From: Rhodospirillaceae bacterium | GTDB taxonomy: Bacteria > Pseudomonadota > Alphaproteobacteria > GCA-2731375 | Length of the DNA stretch: 38,847 nt | NCBI GenBank assembly: GCA_002731375.1 | Contig: PCBT01000048.1 | Span: 38,320 to 77,166, forward strand | Direction: 5' to 3' | Part shown: piece by piece, positions 25,070 to 33,359 of the stretch | Layout: each line of letters starts with the position of its first letter | Numbering within the stretch: the first letter of the stretch is position 1 | Program-made: the position numbers and the translations under genes | Notes under the pieces: generated by a model | Database searches by the model: none | Told to the model about the DNA's origin: nothing | Seen by the model: the letters and a program-made list of their open reading frames with translations, nothing else

Positions 25070-26764
25070 ATGCATGATTTGGTGATCAAGAACGCATGTA
25101 TTATCGATGGTCTGGGTAGTCCAAGCATCAATGGTGAGTTGGCTGTCAAGGACGGACGCATCGCTGAAGTCGGGCACTCGGTCGGCGATAGCCACGAAGT
25201 GGTAGATGCAGGTGGTTTAAGCCTGTCGCCCGGCATCGTCGATCTACATACGCATTTCGACGCGCAGCTTACCTGGGACCCTTATGCAACTCCGTCGAAT
25301 CGGTTAGGTGTGACTTCCGTGGTCATCGGCAATTGCGGTTTCACAATCGCGCCGTGTAAACCAGAACACCGTGAGCGGACGTTGAAGAACCTAACCCATG
25401 TCGAAGGTATGTCGTTAGAAGCGATGCAGGCAGGGATCAACTGGGACTTCGAGACGTTTCCGGATTACTTGAATTCGCTTGAATCCCGGGGAATGGTGCC
25501 AAATGTTGCAGCGTTTTGTGGGCATTCCTCTGTACGTACCTGGGTCCTCGGTGATGAAGCATCGGATCGTGCCGCAACCGAAACAGAAGTAGCGGAGATG
25601 AAGACCTTAGTACTGAAAGCGCTTGAAGCAGGCGCGTGTGGTTTTGCAACTTCAACTTTGGAGCAGCATAATGGCGAAGCTGGAATTCCCATGCCGTCTC
25701 GACTTGCCGATGAACATGAAATGCTGGAACTGACCGGCGCCTTGGGTGATGCTGGGAGCGGTATTTTTATGCTGACCAAGGGCATGACCACTACAGTGCC
25801 TTGGCTCGAAGAGGTTGCCGCAAAGAATGGACGCCCAGTCATGATCGCTGCGATGTTTGTCGATCCTGGTGATCCGGACCGGGTGTTCCGTGAAATCGAT
25901 CAGATAGGGGAGGCCCGCAATCGGGGGCGGGAGCTTTGGTCACAGGTCGGCTGTTTTCCTTTGGGCATGGAATTCACTTTGGAACATCCGTATCCGTTGG
26001 AGGCGCTGATTGGCTGGCGTCCGGCAATTGAGGCCGAGGGCACAGAAGCCTATAAGACAGTTCTAGCGGATGCTTCCTTCCGTCAAAGCCTGAAGGACGA
26101 GATGAAGACGACGGGTGTGCCGAACCGTTTCTCCTCGAACAACTGGGATCATATGACTATCATGTCAGCGCATAAGCCTGTTCATCGTGACCTCATTGGC
26201 AAGAAGGTTGGCTCTCTAGCGCGCGAGGCAGGCGAGGATCCTTGGGATTGGTTTCTTGATTTTGGTCTTGCCGACGATCTCAAATCCATGTTTGATTGCC
26301 GCCTTTTCAATGTTGACGAGGACCGGGTCGTCGAGTTACTTCGTAACCCCGCCGCCGCGATTACCCTGTCCGACGCTGGGGCGCATCTTTCTTTCCTATG
26401 CGATGCTGGGTTCGGCTTACACCTGCTGGGACACTGGGTCCGAGACCGAGGCGAAATGTCAGTAGAATACGCGATACAGGCGCTAACTTCGCGTGCCGCT
26501 GACATCTGCCGGATCAAGGACCGGGGCCGTTTGGTGCCGGGAGCATGGGCAGACCTGATGCTGTTCGATCCTAAGACCGTAGGCCGCGGTGAAAAACGCA
26601 GGGTAAGCGACTTGCCGGCTGGCGCAGCCCGTGTCGACACTCCAGCGATTGGGTTGCATGGCGTCTGGGTCAACGGGGTACGGACAGTAGACAATCAGGG
26701 GGACAACCTCAGGGACTGCGGTACGCCAGGACATTTGTTGCGGGACTTTGCTGACGCTTTATAA
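25070..26764 (+). CDS. N-acyl-D-amino-acid deacylase-like amidohydrolase
   Basis: A 564-residue amidohydrolase-superfamily protein of the D-aminoacylase branch. It opens with the small beta domain (HDLVIKNACIIDGLGSPS), then the metal motif VDLHTHFDAQLTWDP, with the family's NCGFTIAPC close behind. The TIM barrel carries AFCGHSSVR and EAGACGFATSTLEQHNG; late segments include TLSDAGAHLSFLCDAG and the return to the beta domain, GRLVPGAWADLMLFDP. Family members remove acyl groups from N-acyl-D-amino acids, but several have unknown substrates. The ATG follows GGGAG at 9 bp. Its base composition looks lower in G+C than the acyl-CoA operon, and it stands alone between two debris regions, which suggests acquisition. 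Confidence 0.9.
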   Translation: MHDLVIKNACIIDGLGSPSINGELAVKDGRIAEVGHSVGDSHEVVDAGGLSLSPGIVDLHTHFDAQLTWDPYATPSNRLGVTSVVIGNCGFTIAPCKPEHRERTLKNLTHVEGMSLEAMQAGINWDFETFPDYLNSLESRGMVPNVAAFCGHSSVRTWVLGDEASDRAATETEVAEMKTLVLKALEAGACGFATSTLEQHNGEAGIPMPSRLADEHEMLELTGALGDAGSGIFMLTKGMTTTVPWLEEVAAKNGRPVMIAAMFVDPGDPDRVFREIDQIGEARNRGRELWSQVGCFPLGMEFTLEHPYPLEALIGWRPAIEAEGTEAYKTVLADASFRQSLKDEMKTTGVPNRFSSNNWDHMTIMSAHKPVHRDLIGKKVGSLAREAGEDPWDWFLDFGLADDLKSMFDCRLFNVDEDRVVELLRNPAAAITLSDAGAHLSFLCDAGFGLHLLGHWVRDRGEMSVEYAIQALTSRAADICRIKDRGRLVPGAWADLMLFDPKTVGRGEKRRVSDLPAGAARVDTPAIGLHGVWVNGVRTVDNQGDNLRDCGTPGHLLRDFADAL

Positions 26765-27532
26765 AAATGCGTGGAAGGCGTATCTTGCGGGCGACCATCA
26801 GGAATATTTTCAACTGGCGAAGCGGGTTGCTCGACAGGGGAATGCGGTGCGGCACGGTCGAGACCTATCTGCAAGACATCCTTCACATTGACAGGCCGAC
26901 CCGCGAGGCTCTGCACGCGGTTTGCCTGGATTGAAGGCTGGCGCCGTCAATCACCTCTTGCAAAATTTTTGGGATTCGCGCGACGCCGGGTGCCAAGCTG
27001 TTCTTCTCCATTCTATTATGTAAAGTTGGCAAATAAGTAATAAATTTGCCATCAGAGGAAACGGCAAATGGATCCTATGACCCCCAGGCCAGTGTCACCG
27101 GGGGTACGCGGGTATTCCTATGGTGTGTCCTTTGGGGAGTTTCAGGTCGGGGCCCACCAGTGGCATCTAGGTGCGGTTACATTAGGTTTCCTTTAACGGT
27201 AGCTATTGGCATTCTTCGAGGGTCACGCCACAAATCCATAGTTTCCGTTAAAGGCCCAACATTGAGCCTGACCCCGATTTTTCACGACCGTCAAAGATGA
27301 CCCATCTCGAGCATCGCAAGCTTTGAAGTCACTCCTCGTCGCCGTCCAACGTGCAGCAGACCGCCAACGCGAGTTCCACATCGTTGTACGGGTGGCTCAA
27401 CAGGTTACTTGCGAGGTCGGATAAACGGCCATTCGCCGATTGGGCTTGTTCATTGATCAGGGCAAGAAAAACTGCGCCACCTATATCGACGATCGAAAAA
27501 ACAGATCATGATCCCAATCCGGCAAATTCTTT
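26765..27532. other. Gene-poor stretch between the deacylase and the aminotransferase
   Basis: No recognisable intact gene. A 55-codon frame at 26767-26934 (+) ends TVETYLQDILHIDRPTREAL then HAVCLD and looks protein-like but is not identified. A minus-strand frame near 27350-27510 (LALINEQAQSANGRLSDLAS) lacks a start. An inverted repeat is listed separately. The stretch resembles decayed coding DNA. Confidence 0.45.
27190..27254. repeat. Inverted repeat with 10-bp perfect arms
   Basis: CCTTTAACGG at 27190-27199 is repeated inverted as CCGTTAAAGG at 27245-27254, 45 bp apart. The similarity continues imperfectly inwards (CTAT on both sides). It could be the ends of a tiny nonautonomous element or chance; no transposase is next to it. 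Confidence 0.45.
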
Positions 27533-28645
27533 CTAAGTGGATGCCTCGCTGTTGCGCAAGGCTTCGGGGAAAACCTCTTCCAACACGTCAAGGTCGTCCT
27601 TGGTGCCGGCGCTAATACGGATACAGCGATCTTGTGGCGGCACGCCGGGCATGCGGACGAAGATGCCCCGCGTAACCAGATTGGCTAAAACCCGTCGCGC
27701 GTAATCCCCATCGCGCCCACAATCGATTGCCACGAAATTGGAGGCTGATGGCAGCGCCTCCAATCCATTATCCTTTGCGATGGAGGCTATGCGGTTGCGG
27801 GCCGCGGCGACCTGTTGGACGACCCTTTTCGCATATTGTTGATCAGCCAAGGCGGCTAGCGCACCGGCCTGGGCAATCCGGCTGACGCCAAAATGATTGC
27901 GCAGTTTGTCGAAGCTCTGGATCAATTCGGCCTCGCCAATGGCATAGCCGATGCGGCAGCCAGCTAGGCCGTAAGCCTTAGAAAACGTTCGGAAGCGCAA
28001 CACTTTATCACAGAAAACATCCAGCGGCGGCGCCGTACCAGCGGGCGCAAATTCAAGATAGGCTTCATCAAGGCACAAAATGACGCCTTCGGGTACTGCG
28101 TCAATCATGCACTGAATGGTTTTTGCATCCCACCATGATCCCATGGGGTTATCGGGGTTCGCCAGATAAATCAGCCGCGCATTCTCGGCGATGGCTAAAT
28201 CGATTAACGCCTCCGGGTCTTCATGATCGTCCCGGTAAGGGATGGTCGTGATGCGCCCGCCACATGTAGAGACCTGATAATTGAAGGTGGGATAGGCGCC
28301 CAAGGATGTGGCAACCGCAGTTCCTGGCTCTATAAACAGGCGTGCGGTGTAGCCGAACAACCCATCAATACCTTCGCCGACAACGATATTGTCAGCTGGA
28401 ATATTGTAGTGTGCGGCGAGGGCCGCTTTGATCTCGAAATTCTCTGGATCCCCATAACACCAGGATTCTACCGCCGCCTGAGCCATCGCCGCAATGGCTT
28501 TGGGCGATGGTCCGAAGACGCATTCATTGGCCCCGATACGGGCAAGAAACGGTGTCCCTCGCGCCCGCTCCTGGGCTTCCGGCCCAATAAAGGGCACGGT
28601 GGACGGCAAATTCGCGGCGACGGCAGTAAAGGTATATGGAGCCAT
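27533..28645 (-). CDS. hisC: Histidinol-phosphate aminotransferase-type PLP enzyme
   Basis: A 370-residue fold-type I aminotransferase of the HisC group. Visible motifs: RIGANECVFGPSPKAIAAM near the N-terminus, YLANPDNPMGSWW (substrate and PLP contact), LCLDEAYLEF with the PLP aspartate, and FRTFSKAYGLAGCRIGYAIG with the Schiff-base lysine. The C-terminal RISAGTKDD has the arginine that binds the substrate acid group. The start at 28645 (MAPYTF) is chosen over an upstream in-frame ATG because family members begin about there. It is not next to other his genes, and many stand-alone HisC paralogues act on aromatic or other amino acids, so the symbol names the family rather than a proven role in histidine synthesis. 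Confidence 0.85.
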   Translation of the reverse strand: MAPYTFTAVAANLPSTVPFIGPEAQERARGTPFLARIGANECVFGPSPKAIAAMAQAAVESWCYGDPENFEIKAALAAHYNIPADNIVVGEGIDGLFGYTARLFIEPGTAVATSLGAYPTFNYQVSTCGGRITTIPYRDDHEDPEALIDLAIAENARLIYLANPDNPMGSWWDAKTIQCMIDAVPEGVILCLDEAYLEFAPAGTAPPLDVFCDKVLRFRTFSKAYGLAGCRIGYAIGEAELIQSFDKLRNHFGVSRIAQAGALAALADQQYAKRVVQQVAAARNRIASIAKDNGLEALPSASNFVAIDCGRDGDYARRVLANLVTRGIFVRMPGVPPQDRCIRISAGTKDDLDVLEEVFPEALRNSEAST

Positions 28646-29467
28646 GGCATTGTCCTTCGACTGCAAACCGCACGGCGCCGAACGCACAACGGGCTGCTTG
28701 TCAAAAATTTATCGAATCTTCAACCGACTTTTTCCAGATGATCTTCAATTCAGGTACAAACGTAGACAGTTTTATCATAGAGGGAAAGAATTTAGCTCTG
28801 CGGCTACTCGATAGTCCCTATTTGATGATTTGGCTTCTCTCCCTAGCTGACACGTCATATTTTTTTCTACCTAGGTGCACCTCACCCATACTTTTCACTT
28901 CGCTATCAGTTTTCTCGGCCTATACCGGAACCGGCCTCCGCCGCAGGTCATCAATCAAGGTAAAAATTTGGGAACGTAGCAAGATGGATCAGACAACGCG
29001 GACCCACGCCCTACTATCAGCCGTGCACGGCGGCTTTTCCAGGCTTTGGGGTGTCTGGCTAGACTTCCGCTTTCGATACTGTGGACACCCTGCCTACCGG
29101 CATCTAGACGCTATGCAATAGGAAATCCTGATAGTCTGTTCATGGCGGATATTATTGAATAAGTCTTTTGTCGAGGCCGGTGGAAAATCTCAGTCTCACT
29201 GGAGCCCGGTTTGATAAAGGTTTGCGGAAGCGGACTCAAACTCCACGTCAACAGCAGGCGCAATTTGGCAAATCGTGAAGTGTGGTAAGTCAGACTTGAT
29301 CCGACAGGTGCCGATTTTTCCGGCGGCCAACAACCGGAACCATTTCCAAGATTAACCGTGACTGCTGGACTAAGTCCAGCATTTGCAAATACTATAATTG
29401 GTCCAAAATATCGGGGAGTTGGCTAGTCATCTACAGTATGGCTTGGACAGGGGTTTGGGGCAATGGG
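28646..29467. other. Gene-poor stretch before the TauE-like gene
   Basis: No recognisable gene on either strand; the sequence is lower in G+C and open frames are short and unlike known families. The right end should carry the promoter of the TauE-like gene and contains two adjacent palindromes (29363-29381 and 29381-29390). Confidence 0.5.
29363..29390. promoter_or_regulatory. Adjacent palindromes upstream of the TauE-like gene
   Basis: TGCTGGACT and AGTCCAGCA form a perfect 9-bp inverted repeat around one base (29363-29381). ATTTGCAAAT, a second 10-bp palindrome, follows with one base shared. They lie about 80 bp before the start at 29468. The first could be a hairpin or an operator; the lack of a T run argues against a simple terminator. 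Confidence 0.45.
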
Positions 29468-30244
29468 ATGGACCTGCTTGTGGAGCATACGTTCTATACC
29501 GCGCTAATGATCGGGTTGCTGGGCTCGACACATTGTATCGGCATGTGTGGCGGCATCTTGGGGGCGCTGAATGCCGGCCTGGCGCAATTCCGGCAGCGGT
29601 CAGCCCTGTCCCTGGCGTTGCTTCATCTTGGCTACAACGTTGGACGCATCTCTAGCTACGCCGTCGCGGGCACGGCAGCCGGCTTGATCGGCGCCCAGGC
29701 GAACAAATTGGATCTGAGTGCGACAATCTCGGTCGGCAACCTGATTGCCGGGCTTTTCATGATAGCCCTGGGGCTCTATCTCGCCGGTTGGTGGCAGGCC
29801 ATTGCTTCGCTAGAAAAAGCAGGCGCGCAGGTCTGGCGGCTTATCAAACCTATTGGCCGGCGTTTTTTCCCCGTCAAGACGCCGGTGGACGCCTTCGGAC
29901 TGGGGCTGATTTGGGGCTGGTTGCCATGCGGCCTGGTTTATTCTGCGCTGACGCTGTCGATGATGTCGGCCACACCATTTCAAGGGGCACTGACCATGCT
30001 AGGCTTTGGCATCGGTACCTTGCCCGCGCTGCTGGCTCTGGGCATCGCCGCAGGGCATCTTGGATCAATTGCCCGCCACCCCGTGACGCGTCAGGTGGCG
30101 GGCGTCGGCATTATCCTATTCGGAATCTATTCCTGCCTGAACGCATTCAAAGGCGGTGGCCACGGTCATTCTGCCGGCCAGCACCAGGACATCGGGAATT
30201 ATTTTGGTGTGCCCAGCCTTCTCAATACTTTCGGATTGGCCTGA
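29468..30244 (+). CDS. TauE/SafE- or DsbD-like integral membrane protein (copper/cytochrome maturation type)
   Basis: A 258-residue polytopic membrane protein with about six hydrophobic segments. The conserved GLLGSTHCIGMCGGILGAL near the N-terminus and WGWLPCGLVYSAL in the second half are the paired Cys/Pro motifs of the group usually annotated as sulfite exporter TauE or DsbD_2. Members accompany cbb3 oxidase assembly genes and heavy-metal ATPases. An in-frame ATG 30 bp upstream (29438) is possible, but 29468 starts directly before the first membrane segment. The C-terminus has a His-rich GGGHGHSAGQHQD that could bind metal. Its end overlaps the end of the copper ATPase on the opposite strand by 46 bp. 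A part in copper delivery to the nearby CuA enzyme is inferred. Confidence 0.82.
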   Translation: MDLLVEHTFYTALMIGLLGSTHCIGMCGGILGALNAGLAQFRQRSALSLALLHLGYNVGRISSYAVAGTAAGLIGAQANKLDLSATISVGNLIAGLFMIALGLYLAGWWQAIASLEKAGAQVWRLIKPIGRRFFPVKTPVDAFGLGLIWGWLPCGLVYSALTLSMMSATPFQGALTMLGFGIGTLPALLALGIAAGHLGSIARHPVTRQVAGVGIILFGIYSCLNAFKGGGHGHSAGQHQDIGNYFGVPSLLNTFGLA

Positions 30245-32574
30245 TCTAAGCTCGCCGATAGGCTCAGCGAACCTGTACTTGCCATGGATCGGGCTGAATT
30301 CCACACCACCAGGAGGCTGCTCGCCGACATCGCCACGGCGGCGAACAGTGGATTGAGATACCCGCTCACGGCCAGCGGGATCGCCACCGCATTGTAAAGC
30401 AGGGCCCATCCAAGATTCTGCCGCACCCGACGCCGGATGATGTCGATCAACTCAAATGCGCTGAATATCCGCTCCAGTCTTTCACCGGGGATGACCACAT
30501 CCGCCGCCTCCGCTGCCAGAGAGGTGGGGGCACCGAAAGCAATACCCAGATCGGCGGCGGCAAGGGCCGGGGCATCATTACTGCCGTCGCCGATCATAGC
30601 CACGGTCCCTTCCGATTTGAGACCTCGGATGACTGCTGCCTTGGCCTCGGGTGGCACACCGGCAAAGACCTGATCGACCCGCTCTTCGTAGCCGCTCGAA
30701 TGCGCCGCGCCGGTCAGCAACACTACGCGGCTATTTTGCCTGAGGGCATCGACGACCCGTTCCCATTGCGGGCGGGATTGGTCCCGGGTGACGATAGCGC
30801 CTCGCAGCCGACCCTCCCAGCCGACGTAGGAGACCACTCCGTCACCCGGCGCCACGCGTACAGCGAACGCCGTCAAATGGCCGGGTATTTCCCAGCCCAG
30901 GAAAGCAAACAGGGCCTTTCCGCCAACCGCGACCCGTCGACCATCGACGCGCGCCACCGCCCCCCAGCCTGGATAGAATTTGAGATCGATTGCGTTCTGT
31001 CGAGAATCCAAGCGCGCGATCGCTTCGGCGATTGGGTGTGGCGAGAGACGTTCGACTGCAGCGGCGTATCCGGCCATCTCTGGCGGACCTTCAAGCTCGG
31101 TCACCGCCATGTCGCCAGTTGACAGGATGCCCGTCTTGTCGATCGCGATGATGTCGGGCCGAGGGATTTTTTCGAAGGCCGCGGCGCTGGTAATGATAAT
31201 GCCTTGACGCAAGGCCGTGCCCACGCCGACCGCCGTCGTCAGCGGAATAGCCAAGCCAAAGGTGCAGGGACAAGAGACGATGAGCGTTGCCAATCCGGCT
31301 AACAACGCTGCTCCCGGGGGGGCGCCGTCGAGGATGAACCAAAAAGTGACGCCAGCAGCCAGTCCCAGAACCAACGGTACGAATAGCCGGGCGGCCCGGT
31401 CGGCCAAACCCTGGACGCCAGTGGCCGAACTTTGGACGCTCCAAAGAATCCGGGCGAGGACATCCATCTGACTTTGGACCTTGGGGCCGACCATGATTTC
31501 CAACTCGCCCTCCTTGACGATGGACCCACCGAGGACGGTTTCGCCCGCTCCGCGCGTGATCGGAAAGGGTTCTCCGGTCAGAAACGATTCATCGATCCCG
31601 CCGATTCCGGCGACAATGGTTCCGTCCACGGGAATGGTTTCCCACTGCCCGACGGCAATGCGGTCGTCCGGCTGAAGCTCATCGGTCGACACACTTCTGT
31701 ATCGGCCCTTACGTTGGACTCGCGCCCGAGGGGTCCAGGCGGTCATGATGTTGGTCAGTTCACCCGTGGCGTGGGCTTTTGCCTGATGCTCGTTATAGCG
31801 GCCAATCGTTACCACTGCCACGATTACCGAGGCCACATCGAAATAGAGATCGAGTGATTCGGAGAAAAATTGGCCGATGCTGTAGCCATAGGCCGCCAGA
31901 ATGGCAATCGCTAGAAGATTGTCCATGTTCAAGGCCCGTGCCCTGAGGCCGATCCACGCCCCTCGTAAGATTGGGGCGCCGACGTAAAAGATGAGCCCCG
32001 TGGTAAGGATGAGCATGACGTAGGGGACGACGTCGAATGCCAGCCAACCGACCGCTTCCAGATCGCGAGCACTGATAAGGCCCAGGTGGATGGGGTAGTA
32101 AAAGGCAAGATAGAGCATCATCACCACGGCGGCGAAACAGGTCCCTATGAGAAGCCGGAGCAGGGTTTTCCGGTCATCGTAAAATGCCGCGCCGTCGGAG
32201 CACAGACGGGCGCGGTAGCCGCTACCGCTCAGGGCTGCGGGTAAATCGTCTTCGCCAATAATACTGGCATTGAAGACAATCCTGGCGGTTGAGGTGGCAT
32301 AGTTCGCCGTTGCAGAATAGATCCCCTCGATCCGCGATGCCGTGCGCTCGATCAGGAGTTCGCATGAGGCGCAATGCATCCCATCAATTCTGAGAAATGC
32401 TTCTGCGCCCTGGGGGTCCGCTCCGTACTCTGGTTTTTGGTCCGCCGGCTTCCCGGTCACGGCAGCTTCGCCAAAGCATCGGTACACCTCCCGGCAGCCG
32501 AGACAACAAAAAACATGGCCTGCAGCCCGGATTGGCGGCGCCGGCAAGGGTAACCCGCAGAGCTTACAGTCCAT
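30199..32574 (-). CDS. Copper-translocating P-type ATPase (CcoI/FixI-like)
   Basis: A 791-residue P1B-type ATPase. An N-terminal cysteine cluster (CKLCG at 3-7 and FCCLGCREVYRCF at 22-34) matches the zinc-ribbon-like extension of CcoI/FixI proteins. A heavy-metal domain follows with GMHCASC (C68, C71). Eight membrane helices are expected. TGE is at 333-335, the ion-path motif SCPC with C435 and C437, and the phosphorylated Asp is D479 in DKTGILSTG. SPHPIAEA and GDGSNDAPALAAADLGIAFG complete the ATPase core. The phosphorylation loop is DKTGILS rather than the near-universal DKTGTLT, an unusual change next to the active Asp. CcoI-type pumps send copper to the periplasm for oxidase assembly; here the CuA protein is the likely client. 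It runs opposite to the oxidase genes. Confidence 0.92.
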   Translation of the reverse strand: MDCKLCGLPLPAPPIRAAGHVFCCLGCREVYRCFGEAAVTGKPADQKPEYGADPQGAEAFLRIDGMHCASCELLIERTASRIEGIYSATANYATSTARIVFNASIIGEDDLPAALSGSGYRARLCSDGAAFYDDRKTLLRLLIGTCFAAVVMMLYLAFYYPIHLGLISARDLEAVGWLAFDVVPYVMLILTTGLIFYVGAPILRGAWIGLRARALNMDNLLAIAILAAYGYSIGQFFSESLDLYFDVASVIVAVVTIGRYNEHQAKAHATGELTNIMTAWTPRARVQRKGRYRSVSTDELQPDDRIAVGQWETIPVDGTIVAGIGGIDESFLTGEPFPITRGAGETVLGGSIVKEGELEIMVGPKVQSQMDVLARILWSVQSSATGVQGLADRAARLFVPLVLGLAAGVTFWFILDGAPPGAALLAGLATLIVSCPCTFGLAIPLTTAVGVGTALRQGIIITSAAAFEKIPRPDIIAIDKTGILSTGDMAVTELEGPPEMAGYAAAVERLSPHPIAEAIARLDSRQNAIDLKFYPGWGAVARVDGRRVAVGGKALFAFLGWEIPGHLTAFAVRVAPGDGVVSYVGWEGRLRGAIVTRDQSRPQWERVVDALRQNSRVVLLTGAAHSSGYEERVDQVFAGVPPEAKAAVIRGLKSEGTVAMIGDGSNDAPALAAADLGIAFGAPTSLAAEAADVVIPGERLERIFSAFELIDIIRRRVRQNLGWALLYNAVAIPLAVSGYLNPLFAAVAMSASSLLVVWNSARSMASTGSLSLSASLDQANPKVLRRLGTPK

Positions 32575-32763
32575 CGAAAACCTCGATTAGCTCAATATTC
32601 GCCTAAACAGTAAACAATAATTGCGCATTAGAGGCGTTAAAAAAAGATTTTATACAAAGTATACCATAAATAAGATACTATACTTTCAAGTGACGGAAAA
32701 AACAGGCTGCGACAATCGGTTCGTCAACCAGAACTGTTGTTGTCATCACAAGGGGTGTCGGTA
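32575..32763. promoter_or_regulatory. Divergent promoter region between copper ATPase and CuA subunit, with inverted repeat
   Basis: This A+T-rich gap separates two divergent transcripts. AAAGTATA (32656-32663) and TATACTTT (32679-32686) form a perfect 8-bp inverted repeat with a 15-bp spacer, and partial copies (GATAC, TATAC) lie within. The symmetry suits an operator for a dimeric regulator. The sequence is not an FNR box (TTGAT-N4-ATCAA). NsrR sites are also A+T-rich with AAG/CTT ends, but the match is not good enough to name one. Confidence 0.55.
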
Positions 32764-33321
32764 ATGCTTGATTCTCTTTTCCAGAACGCGTCGGGAGCAT
32801 ATTTCTTCATGCTCTGTCTTCAAATTCCTTTCCTTGTCGTGTTTCTTTACATTATCTATCGCAAGGGTTTCGCAAATCCCGATCCGAGCGATGCCGACCA
32901 GCGCAAGCTTTCACGTGTGGACGGGCTTTGGGTCACATTCGTCATCATCCTGTTCCTTGGGATCAATATCGCTAGCATCGAGTACATGCCGCCGATATCA
33001 TCGGCGCGAGCTGTGTCGACACAGCAAAACATTCGAGATGTCGATGTAACAGCGGAATCCTGGTCCTATGAGATGTCGGCGCGGGAATTCGAGGTTGGAC
33101 AGGCGGTCCGTTTCTCGGCCAAAAGCGCCGACACAATGCACAGTTTCGCCATCTACCACCCGGATGGCAGAATGTTGTTCACGATGATGCTGATGCCGGG
33201 ATTGGAGACGCCCGCCTCGATCGTTCATACGTTCACGGAACCGGGCATCTACAAGGTCCGCTGTTTGGAGTATTGCGGCGCCGCTCACCACGAGATGCGG
33301 GATGAGATCGTTGTCAAGTAG
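32764..33321 (+). CDS. Cytochrome c oxidase subunit II-like CuA protein
   Basis: A 185-residue membrane-anchored cupredoxin. Two N-terminal hydrophobic helices (FFMLCLQIPFLVVFLYIIY and LWVTFVIILFLGINIAS) precede the CuA domain. All binuclear CuA ligands are present: H126 in MHSF, then C167, C171, H175 and M178 in CLEYCGAAHHEM, with the bridging-loop Glu169. The start at 32764 follows AAGGGG; a TTG 27 bp upstream is weaker. Two helices resemble A-type oxidases, whereas Thermus ba3 subunit II has one. The domain takes electrons from a c-type cytochrome or cupredoxin. Subunit I follows 38 bp downstream, so the two form one complex. The same kind of subunit occurs in oxygen reductases and in CuA-type nitric oxide reductases. 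Confidence 0.93.
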   Translation: MLDSLFQNASGAYFFMLCLQIPFLVVFLYIIYRKGFANPDPSDADQRKLSRVDGLWVTFVIILFLGINIASIEYMPPISSARAVSTQQNIRDVDVTAESWSYEMSAREFEVGQAVRFSAKSADTMHSFAIYHPDGRMLFTMMLMPGLETPASIVHTFTEPGIYKVRCLEYCGAAHHEMRDEIVVK

Positions 33322-33359
33322 AGCAGCCAATAAGCAAGTCAAGGATGGAGGGTAAGAAA

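Noticed and set aside
28636-29121. 161-codon forward frame upstream of the TauE-like gene
   Set aside because: No family motif, odd composition and no good ribosome site; treated as noncoding or decayed DNA.
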